This document shows positions 47,801-59,672 of a stretch of DNA of 64,000 nt, in pieces. The notes beneath the pieces were generated by a model that saw only the letters and a list, made by a program, of their open reading frames with translations, had not been told where the DNA came from and made no database searches. Positions within the stretch are counted from its first letter, which is position 1, and each line of letters starts with the position of its first letter. A program made the translations under genes and the position numbers. The DNA is from Sepiola atlantica (taxonomy: Eukaryota > Mollusca > Cephalopoda > Sepiida > Sepiolidae), in contig OY744532.1 of the NCBI GenBank assembly GCA_963556195.1, positions 76,049,313 through 76,113,312 of the forward strand. The letters run 5' to 3'.

Positions 47801-50800
47801 ACTATAACATCCTTCTTAAAAGTAGTGAGGCTATATGAAAAAATTTAGCATCTGACAAATGAAAAATACAAACATTATCAAAGTTTATAAATACAAGTTA
47901 ATATTTGAAAACAAGAACATAATTCAGCTGTGAGATTGTATACCTCTGCCTGACAATGAGCCAAAGTCTAATTTGGGCCTTACTTTTCCATATTGCATGA
48001 AGTATTCCCAAAGTGTTGCCATGGAAACATTGATAACTCAAAAACTATTTATCTGCTGAGGTTGAAATTTTGTATGGTGGTTACTGTTATCAAAGAGCAT
48101 CAGATCTGTACATCAAATTTGGAAAAATTGGAAGTTGCAATTCCATAAAAATTTCGACCATGGCTGAACTTGTCAAGATCAAAGTCATATCAGGTGTGAG
48201 ACTTCATTGGCTACAATATGAGCCAAGTAGCGAGTCTCTACGATGAACAGGACTGAAGTTATCCTCAAAAGTGACTTTCACCTTTTCTGTGACCGAGACC
48301 TTTGACCTAGATATCCCAAAATTAAATCAGTTCTAAGTTAGACCATGACTGATATTTTGACCAAGTTTAGTGACCATTGGTCAAGCGATGTGGACACTAT
48401 GTTGTACACAAACAAACAAATTCGACCGAAAACATAACCTTTTTGGCGGAGGTAATTAAACCAAATATGATGATAACAAAAAAAAAAAAATCAACTTTTC
48501 CCTATTTTTAAAAGTAGATGCTTACATGTGAAGTCTTTCATGGTGAAAATGGTTGAGGTACCTTAAACGTAATAATGACCTTGAATTTCTTAAGCATGTC
48601 TCTTATTGGTGCTTTTCGGAAAATGGTTCCCGATGCCTGGGTTAGGATGTTTATTATTGCGTTTCAAAACTAAATAAAAATAGTAGCCCATCAGAACATT
48701 TTGTTTATCTGGACTCTACATAGCGATCCCTCATTCTAAATTCTAAATTTGCAACCGATTTTTTATTATCATTATATTAGTCTGTTTTACATGCTGGCAT
48801 GTGTTGGACAGCTTTTAGAAATTGATTTCTTAACTAGCTTATCTCTGGTCAGGTCTTTATAAGTTTTTCTCTCAAATCCATCCTTATTACTTATTCCCAT
48901 ATTTTCCTTGGTCTCCCCTGCCAACTGACCCTGTTCTAACTCTACTAACCCAAACACTTTCATCCATTCTTTCAACGTGACCAAACCAATGTAGTCTCCT
49001 GTTCTGTACACGTCTCCCTATACTGTCCAAATTTACTCTTCTTCTGAGGTCATCAGAACTAAGCCTGTCTTTAAAACTCTCATTACACATCAATCATACC
49101 ATTCTCATATGATTTCTCTCCATGCAACACATATTCGCAACGCTCACTGGCCAGGTTTCATTTCCATACATCATCACGCTGTGTACATATGCCTTATAAA
49201 CTCTTCCCTTGGTCGACTGGTAATGCTCTGCTGGTTAGTAATGGCAGAAGTTCCCTGAACTTACTCCATCCACTCCTAATTCTAGCCATCACCCCAGCTC
49301 TTCCCTATAATCCAATGTTATCACCAAGGTAACATAACTTTTGTACAACCTCCATATTTAAAATATATTTTACATGGCAAAATCAACCAATCCGCTATCT
49401 GCTGCTTGCACATGAGGCCACTTGACCAAGAGGTCAAGTTCCTCAAACTTATTAACCTTCTAAAACGGATTCTTGTAAACCCAATATGTTATAACATGAT
49501 AATAAGATTTGCTTGTATTTTTTGCTGTATAAGCTCCTTTCCTTTAACAATTATAACACACCTTTCCAACCACTGATTGTCATGGCTGATGCCACCCTAC
49601 TGAGAGACCAACATTTAAACTCCTCAGCCTAACATTTATAGATAACATGAATTAGAACAAGTACATAGAAGATACTGTTAAGTCTGCTGCAAAGAAGTTG
49701 AGCTCCCTCTACCAGGCTAGAAAACTTGTCACATCTGCCAGTATCTATGTCTATAAAGCCACCATTCGCCCATGCATGAAGTATTGTTGTCACATCTGGT
49801 CTAGTGCACCAACCGCTAGTATCTTCCTCTTTGACAGGATGCAAAAGAGGGTCTCTAACCTAATGGGCCCCGCACTGTCTGTCAAGCTGCAGTCTCTGTC
49901 GCATCACCGCAATGTTGCATCCCTGTGCTTGTTTTACAAGTACTTCCATGTAATGTGCTCCGATGAACTTAAAACGAATATATCCCTGGCCTGTCCGACT
50001 AGCAGCAAAATTCCACCCCTTCGCTGTAGGGATCTCTAGATGTTGGAAAACTTTCTACTCTAATAGCTTCTTTTTTTTTATCGGACAGCTTGCCTTTGGA
50101 ATTCTCTCCCTGCTCCCCTGAATGCACTAACATGCAAATTTAAATGTAATGTGAACAAACATCTTGCTGTCAAACTCCCCATTTAGGTTGCTTATAAATC
50201 TGGCTCTTATCACAGTAACCCTTTATATCTCAGTGGCAATATGACTTGTTTGGGATAAATAAAAGTTAAAAAAGAAAGAAAAAAAGCATATTTGATTCCA
50301 TAGTCTGCGATGACATCCATTAGTCTAATCACACACATACGTACACTCGGCTGTATAAAGATACAAAGTTACAATATAAATAGATATTATATATATATCA
50401 TTTTAATATTTTGCTTGTAAAAAATGGCATGTAATGAACTTGTTTGGATTGTTTATTTTTTAAATTTGCAAATTTAAAAAAAAATTTTTTTTCTTTGAAT
50501 AGGGTTTTAGACAAATGCCGCCGTCTCTCTGTCAGCATGGAGAATGCTTTCCGACATCTTAGATGGCATATTACCAACATCAACCGAAATACTCCTGAAT
50601 CACAAGTATGAAATACTTTTAAGTATTCTAATCTTACAGTTTTATTCTTGACTAATATATCTACTGGTGAGCTCAGTTTGTCAAAAATTGCGCCATTTAA
50701 AAAAATTTATTTTCATTATTTCCCAACTTATCTACAAATTTTATCATGAAAATCATGATTGGCATCTTGTTTACAATGTTAATACTTCAGTTTAGCTGCT

Positions 50801-53800
50801 GCTGATGATGGTCGGTATGATGTCACAGATATCTATGTAATAATACGCTAAAGCACTTTCATGTTTGTATGTACATTATCACCCTCCACGGCCAAGATGC
50901 AATGCAGAAAAAGTAATTTTTTTAGATTTCATCTGATGTTGCTGCTGTCGAACGTGGAACTCTGACTAAAATACTCTTTCTTGGCCTTCGGGCTAAGATA
51001 AAATTGTAGTATCTGTTCTATCCAAAGATGGTACAATAATATCGTGGCGTCTGCGTTTGTGCCGGACATTCATAGAATGGAAATATGTCAAAGGCTCCTT
51101 TTCAGCAGCAATATACAACAGACGACGGATATAACTTTCACGTGTCCTGCTAGTAAGGATTATTTTCATAAAAAAATGCCTTTACGGGTACCTTTCAGCT
51201 ACAGAAGTGCCAAACTTATCACAATGCTAACTTATTATGTTTGCACAATACTCGTGAATAAATGCAAACATTGGTGTGAAATATCTGAAGAAAAGATTTG
51301 AACGTTAATTCATGGAGTTATTGCGATTTGGTTGTAGGAACTTTTTTTAAGGTCTCATGATTTGTTATCTTCTTCCCCCACTTTTTTTTTCATTTTCTCT
51401 GACTCGTTAATGACACCCATCACAGATTAGACATCTTTACTGCAGAGGCCATCTCATAATTTGATGAAGTAGGTAAAATTTACCTATTTCTAAATTATTT
51501 CCTAATTGTAAAGTGCAAGGATGTGAGTTCTTTGCTTTTTACTGGAATTCTATCTGTTTTTCTTTTTAATCCAGAAAACGCGGATTTCTGCTTAAATCCA
51601 TGGATATGAGTTGTTCGCTTTTTGATCGAAATTCGCTTTATTTTTTTTAATAAGAAAAAAACCCTGATTTCTGCCAAATCGCAAGAGCCTTATCTTTTTA
51701 TTTTTTCGTCGCTATTTGGCTGGAATTTTTCTCTTTCCCTCTCCCTCTCTCTTGCTTTATCTTTCTTTCTCTTTCTTCCTCTCTTTCGTTTTATATTTTT
51801 TTCTCTTTTCCTGTTTTTCTCTCTTCCTTTCTTTGTCTTGTCATGCCTTTCCTTCTATTTCCCTCTTATGGACAGCTCTCTCTGAAAACTTTAAATTTAA
51901 TTTTGTTGTGAAGGCTAAGACTTCAAATGATTCATGGAGAGGTGTAGGGGTGTACAATGATTTTTTTTTTCATCAAAAAATAACTTCCTCTCTCCTTTCA
52001 CCCACATGCGCTCTCTGTGTCCTTCTCTTAATTTTAACTTTCCTAACTGAAATTGATTGGAGTTGTTAAGGAAAATTGAAATCTCTGAAAAAAATAATCT
52101 GAAAAATTGACCTGTCAGCTCACTTAATCTGATGATTAACGTATTTGTGAATTTGCCTGTTTTTTGTTTACCAAGATTGATATTTTACTAATTAAACATT
52201 TTTCAAATTATTTAAAATGTGGTTTACTACTTATCACTAGCACATCATCCAAGTTGTTTTTAGCACTGTTCTCTCTCTATACACACACAGAGGGCCGTGA
52301 CCCCCAGGTTGGGAAATTCATATCGATTTCGGCTTTTATTTTATTTTTTTGCCATTGGTTACACACATCCTTGAAAATATCAATTTAAACTGAAAACGAA
52401 AATGGTTAACAAATTGCTAAAAGAACATTTTTCTAAATTAAAAGTAAAAATATCATCATCAACTGGTTTATTTGTTGAATCCGGCCACAATTAATCCTCT
52501 GATGCGGGTAGGGCCTGATTGTCTAGTCTCGATCTAAGTCTTCCCCTCCATTCTTGTCTTTGGTGAGACCTGACAGAATCTATAGCCAAGGCTCTCCTAT
52601 CATATTAGACAACATCCTCCCAAGACAACTTGTGTCTGCCAGAGGTTGTCTTCTCTGCTGCCCCAACCAGCACATTCTGCTTTTCTGCGCATAATGTCTG
52701 CGAGGCTTTTCAAGTTCACTTGTGCGACTAGAGACCCAAAAGGTATGCTTTGTTCAGGTCTCACTAAACAGATCCATCTGACTATTGCCTTGTCATTATG
52801 GTGCAGTTTCTTTAGTGTATCGGCAGAGACAGCCCAGGTTTTGGAGCCATACATTAGCACAGTTCTTGACACATGAGGAGAATATATGCACAAAACAATT
52901 CAAATTAGATCTTTTAAATAAGTGAACATACTGACTTTTTACAGTGCTAATCATGTTGACACACCATTTCGCATTAAATCGCCAAAGTTAGGCGACGTTG
53001 AGCCTGGTCAGTACTAGATTGGCTGACTATTTGAGAATATCAGGTGTGGTATGTGGGAGAATGATGACGTCTTCATGAGGCCCTCCCTTCAAAAACTAAT
53101 AAATAAACAAAAACCTAAAGCCAATAAATATGAACATAATAACTAAAAAAAATAAACTTAAAATTTCGACGGTAACAAAATAAATAGAACATATAAATTA
53201 TTTTAGTTCCCATGTGTTCAAGTAGGGTCACTTGTTAATTTGACTCCCTTAAAAGTGAAGAGCAGCAAAATCAATCTCAAACAAAGGGCTGTCAAGCCTT
53301 TGTTTGAGAGGAGTTTGGCCAATGAAAATAATGATACTGTTTTAGATATTGACCCTAATTTCCGTGACTGCCCGGCAGCAGCGAGCCGACAGCTAACGAA
53401 AGCGTCCGAGACCTGCCGAGTCGGCAGACGACAACACTGTAAGACGATGATTATACGTAAAGAAAAAGAAATGCATATATTTTTATACAAAAAATGAAAT
53501 AAATGAACAAACCCATAGCTGAAATGAATAAACTTTTTTTTAATTAATATTTAACCATTTTATGTAAGAAATTTTTTTATAAACGCTAACATTTTAAACC
53601 ATTTTTTTTGTAACTGAAATAAACTGTTTTTATAAACTTTAGAACGCGAAAATAATAACTTTTTACACCATTTTTTTTTTTTTTTTTGCAATTACGCATT
53701 GTTTTTTTTTTTAAACATTTTTTTTGTAACTGAAATAAACTGTTTTTATAAACTGTAGAACGCGAAAATAATAACTTTTTTAAACCATTTTTTTTTTTTT

Positions 53801-55033
53801 CAATTACGCATTGTTTTTTTTTTCATTATTTTAGCTGGAGGGGTAAGGGCTTGTTTTTCGTTTTTGGAGGGGGGCTTAGCGAAATACAGGCATATCCTGG
53901 GACCACAGGTAGATCATTTTTAAAATTGTTGATATGGCGAGTTTCGACCGCGAAAAAAAAACGTCCCCGATCGCAACGAAATCCAAGCCCGGCATTCCTG
54001 GGTGGGGCATCTCCAGGCATATTTTTCAGTAACTGTCTTTCGCGGTACTAGCCGGCAAAGTCGGACGCCGCCGCAACATCGCATACATCGCATATCTTTT
54101 GCCAGCAGAGCTTTCTGCTGGCAAAAGTTAATGCACTGCTCCGGAGAGGCAATTGAACTACACAACACTTCAAAATTCTTTGTCAACAAGTGCCAAGCGT
54201 CTCTCCTTCAAATCAATATCGTCTGCCAGCCTCGTTTTCGATTTCGGCAGGTCTCGGACGCTTTCGTTAGCTGTCGGCTTGCTGCTGCCGGGCAGTCACG
54301 GAAATTAGGGTCAATATCTAAAACAGTACCAAAATAATAGCTCGAGAAGGAGTAATAATATCAACGAATTACTTAGATATAAAAGCAATCACAAACCATA
54401 CATCCACACATTTAGCCTGATGATTTCCTTCGAGAATAAAACAAATATTGTTGCCACATCTGAGCTAGTCTCTCCCTCTTGAACAGAGTACAAAAAATCA
54501 GTGTCTAACCTAATAGGTCCTGCACTGTCTAACAAGCTCCAGTCCCTGTCCCATTGCTGCAATGTTGCATCCCTGTGTGTAATTTACAAATACTTCCATG
54601 GAATGTGCTCTTGTACCTCCTCAATGTGAATACTCTCGACAACCGCGACTAGCAGTAAAATCCCACCCCTTCACTGTAGAGGTCCCCAGATGCCGGAAAA
54701 ACTTTCTACTCTGATAGCTTCTCTTCTAGGACCACTTGCTTTTGGAATTCCCTCCTAGACTACCAGCATGCAGAAATTTAAATGTAATGTGAACAAATAT
54801 CTTGCTACCCCCCCCCCCCACACACACACACACACACACTTAGGATACCCTCTATAAATCTCAGTAGCCCCTTATGTCTCAGTGGCAATATACCTTTTGT
54901 TAGGAGTGAATAAAAGTTTTAAAAATAAATAATAAACTAAAATGAACGTTTCTGTGTAGCTTACTTGCCATAAATATATTTTCATACTACTACTAAGCCC
55001 TACTCACATATTGAGCACTGTTAAAATAAATAC

Positions 55034-55072
<39 letters not shown>

Positions 55073-55288
55073 GAAGAGAAGGATGAAGGTAATCCGACGT
55101 AATGGGAAAATAAAAAAGGAAAACCAAAAAATGGATGTTTTTTTATGTGTACATCAACGTTTCGTCTTTATTTATAAGACTTCATCAGGATGATAATATA
55201 AAGAAAAATGTCATGCAAGTACAAACACATATAGGGTTGACATATTGGGAAACAGGAAGAACATAGTAGCCACTACTGGAGAAAACAG

Positions 55289-55319
<31 letters not shown>

Positions 55320-58300
55320 TTTCTTGAATGTGAGATGATATATATAATAATTTCCACAATCAGACAACGCCGCAGCCCACAACCTATGAAAAGAAACAAG
55401 TTTGTTTCTTTTCATAGGTTGTGGGCTGCGGCGTTGTCTGATTGTGGAAATTATTATATATATATATATATATGCAATATATTATATTACCTTATAATAT
55501 TATGTGTATAGACATGAAATAGTAATAAAATTATTGATATATATAAATTTATTTTTTTAATTGTGTTCTAATCTACTATTTATAATTAATAGTTCCAATA
55601 TTGTATTAAATTCTATACTGGGTCTACTTAGGAGGCTATTGTCGCCCAACATATGTGCTGATTCTTTGAGACGTCTTAATCTCCACAGTCTTTCTCTGTC
55701 TATGATTTTATACTTCATCCCACAAGAGTAGATGATTTGCCTTTTCTCTTCATATGTGGTCAGCCATACCTGACTTTTCAATATCTCCACGTATTACGGC
55801 TTTCCGATGTTTTTCTAGCCTTACTTTTAGTGGGTGGCATGTCTTACCATTGTATATTTTTCCATATTTACATGAAATGGCATATTTCTGTAGAAGGTTT
55901 GACTCGGACGAGATGTTTTCAAAGAATTGAGTCGCTCCTGAATACTGTTTCGATGTCATATGGATTACATATCCTCTGAATTCTTTCAGATAAGCCCTTC
56001 ATCTCTGGTATACAGACTGTCGTGAGTTTCCGGATGGTGTCCTTTAATTCTTGAACCAGATTTCTCTGAGCTGATGTCATGCTTTTTGGATAGTTATTTC
56101 GGTAGAGGGTTTCTCTTAGGTTGTCCATCTCTTCTTGATATGTATTGGTGTTATTACATATTGCCTTTGCTCGATGTTATAAGCAGCGGACGATTTCTTT
56201 TTTTTTACCTTATATGGATCGTGGGAGTTACAAAAAATATAAAACTACTAGCAAATTTTGTTTAAGAAATTAAAACAGTATGAAGTAATGTTTTAATTTT
56301 TTTTTTTATAATAATGACATAAAAATTGTTCTTAATAAAATTCAATCAATTTTGACTTTTTACTCACAAACTTATAATCGAAATCTAACTTATGATATTA
56401 TACAGACTCTTAGCAGAAATAAATTTGATAAGTTAGAATTCTCTTTCAGAATTAAATTTTCTCAGAGCAATAAGAATGAAATTTTAGCAGCTAAAATGTT
56501 ATCTGCTGACTGACTGAAAATATCTTGCCTTCATTAAAAGATCCTAAATGTTAGATCTCTCAGCCTGTTATAGATATGGCCTTGTGGATCTATTATGATC
56601 GTTTATACACTAAAACTGTTAGAAAAGGCTTTGATGTGCAATTTCTCCCAGCTATATAGTTTGTAAAAGTTTCACGTCAAACTTTTTTAAGGTGTTCTTT
56701 TCATATTGACTGCCTTGTTTATTGAAGAAATAGCATTTTTTTTTACTCTTTTTTTTTTTTTTAATGAGCGTGAAATGTTAGCAGCTAAAAAGATATCTGC
56801 TGACTGACTAGAAATCTTGTCTCCAGTAAAAGACTCCAAATGTTAGATCTCCCGGTCTGTTATAAGTATGGCCTTAATTTCAGGGCGTTTATTTTGTTGA
56901 AAGCAATTGAATAGCAGAAGGATAAACAGACAGGAACCTGTCAATTTTTTCAGAGTTATTCTTCATTGATTCTTTTTAAAAATATTATTTGTTTTTTTAG
57001 TTTTTCAATTTTAATAACTTTAAAGTCATAATTGTTAGGATATCATTTTATGTGTGGAGTTCATAAATCCATGTTCAATTAAAGTACCCAAGCAAATATA
57101 GACTTTAACTAGAGACACAGACCTGCAACACATGTATCATAGATTATTGTTTTTTCCATTATTTGCCCTTTGCAAATTCCTCAAGTGCTTTGCAATTATC
57201 TTCTGTAAGTATTTAACCCATAGTGTGGGTAGATGACTTTATGGGAACTGAGTTATCTCTCCTTGAAAGTTTTTAGCTGAAGTTATTTCCCCTTGAGTAA
57301 TTGTATGTTTGGAGAAGTAAAATGATGGGACTGGTGTATGATCTACATTGCAGTGTTATTATAGGACAATCAGAATCCACTGAGATAAGCAGGTTGCAAA
57401 AATTGCCTATATAAATTGGTGCTTTAGGAAACCTGGACCTATGTACATCTAGAGGAGTTGAGAAAACAAAATGCATACAATAGTTCTGAATCAGTGGTGA
57501 TGATGTAAATATTTTTCAAAGTAAATATTTGATAATTGGGTGTTTTGGTTGAGTTCTGCACTCTCCAAGTGTTTGTTTTATTTTAAATATATATTTTAAG
57601 AACATTTTTTTGTTGTTTTTTTTTTTGTAAATCTTATCAATTGTTTGTTTGATCATCTTGAATGAATTTTCTTTTAGGCGAAAGAACATTTGCAGCAAGT
57701 CATTGATGATTATATCACGGAGAAAGTAGACAAAGCTGATGAAGCAATTCTAATGAAAGCTCTTGAAAAAATCGAAGATGGCGATGTCATAGCAATATTT
57801 TCTGCGTAAGTTTCTATTTCACTTTCTACTCTTTTAAAAACACGAGGAGGAGAGGTGTTTGGCAAAATGGATACTACCATTGGGCTATGGAATCATGTAT
57901 TCGTATCAGATCTATAATGTTCATTTATACATTAATATGATTGGGGAAAGGTATAAACTAGTGTTTGAACGATTAATTGGAATTTTAAAATATCGGAATT
58001 TTGTGGAATATTGGAATCAGAAGAAATTTAGCCTGATTTCCGATTTCCAAAACGATTCTTTTAATTTTTTTAAAACCTCTCCATTGCTGGTACTAATGGT
58101 AAATATTGTTTTTAAACTACCTGTAAAACTAAAATCTATGGATCATAATAACATCAAAATACGATGTAAATTTATTTTACTTGTGTAAAAAAAAAATAAA
58201 ACTCTGTATAAATTCGCTTAGTAACCTTTAAAATGAATGCAGTTGATTTACAAGGTTCCAAAAAATGTTTAAAAATGAAATAAACCTTTTTGTCAAAAAT

Positions 58301-59630
58301 ACTGACAAGCATCATTGATAATTAAATTAAAAGTAAAATGTAAAAAATATTTTAAAATTATTTTTATATGGTGGCTTTTTGTCCGGTTCAACAGCATTGG
58401 CAAGAGGTGACCAAAAAATGTAAAAAAGACAAACCCTTTGAACATGAAAGGCTTAGTGTGAAGTTTAATTAGGTATAAAGGAATTAGTGAATTTAAAGAT
58501 TTTCACAGTTCTGTGCTAGAACACACTTTGGTGTCAGTTCTTCTTTGATTTTGAGTTTCCATGTCTGTGTGGTTGTAAAACAACATTTCTAAAGATATAA
58601 AAGGTGGATTGGGGTGGAGGTAGTAAGCAATAAAATGATTCTTTATGTTAATATTATTGAAACTGTTTAGCAGTTCAGTTGTTATATTTTCCTTCCATTG
58701 ACAAGACACAACTACATTCCTTTAAGACTGCATGAAAGACAGTGAAAATTTGTCAACATAAAAATGACATGTGTCTATATTGAGAAGGGGGACAGTCATG
58801 CTTTTTTAGGTGTTGGCAAATGGAGCTAGTGTCTGAGAGATGTAAGGTGAGTTTTCAGGAAAGTGTTGTGGTAGTGAAACCGATGTAACAATTAGTTTTA
58901 TTATTATTGTCGGAGATACATTCTCTCATGGGACATTGGAACTGATCACAACACTTTTCCCCGAAGACTCTTACATCTTACATCTCTCTGACACTAGCTC
59001 CATTTGCCAACACCTAAAAAACATGATTGTCCCCTTCTCTCAATATAGACACATCCTAGTTAACAGTACTAAAATAATACACCACGATACCAAACATCAA
59101 AAGATTAAAAATTCTTGAAGCACTACATAAAAACTAAACATCTCACAATCAATGATGTGAATTACAAAACTAGTCACATTTTAAAGTGTCTAACATAGTA
59201 ATTAAAGTTACCAAATTCTTAGCTGTTAAACAATCATACTTTTGAATCTTACACGCGCTTAGAACGTAATCAAATTCTTAGTCGTTAATCATACTTTTGA
59301 ATCTTGCATGCGCTTAGAACGTAATCACGTTTGCATGTAACATCTCAACATTATAGACGCTCTTTTTAAAGTTGTAAATTACTAGCCGTTTAAAAAAATC
59401 TTAACAGTAAAGACATATTTGTAAAGACACCAAGACGAACACCGCCTGAAGATGATTTGACGATTCAAATCGAAAGTACTCACGAAAAAAGTAACAAAAA
59501 TTGAACAAAAACCTACGGAACTTACATTCACCGATTTGACCGAAATACTAAATGGACTATTTTGGAAAATTGAAAAAATAAAAAATACTCTTATCAAGCA
59601 AAAACACTGTGTTATTTAATAATGTTTGCC

Positions 59631-59672
<42 letters not shown>

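Larger units (their letters stand above)
53333..54330. mobile_element. Merlin-type DNA transposon, internally deleted
   Basis: 87-bp inverted ends (53333-53419 and 54244-54330) differ at two positions; outermost bases GATACTG/GGTACTG. It is flanked by the perfect 8-bp duplication AAAATAAT (53325-53332 and 54331-54338). Merlin (IS1016/ISXO2-like) elements make 8-9-bp duplications and start with GG. The interior keeps only the N-terminal zinc-ribbon part of a transposase (next entry) and a 120-bp tandem duplication. Non-autonomous. Confidence 0.85.

Noticed and set aside
50971..51018. Functional U2 snRNA gene
   Set aside because: Only the first ~46 bases match; the Sm site and 3' stem-loops are absent and stem I has changes.
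57859..58188. 109-codon ORF after exon 9
   Set aside because: Intronic, AT-driven composition, no domain; exon 9 ends at a good donor before it.
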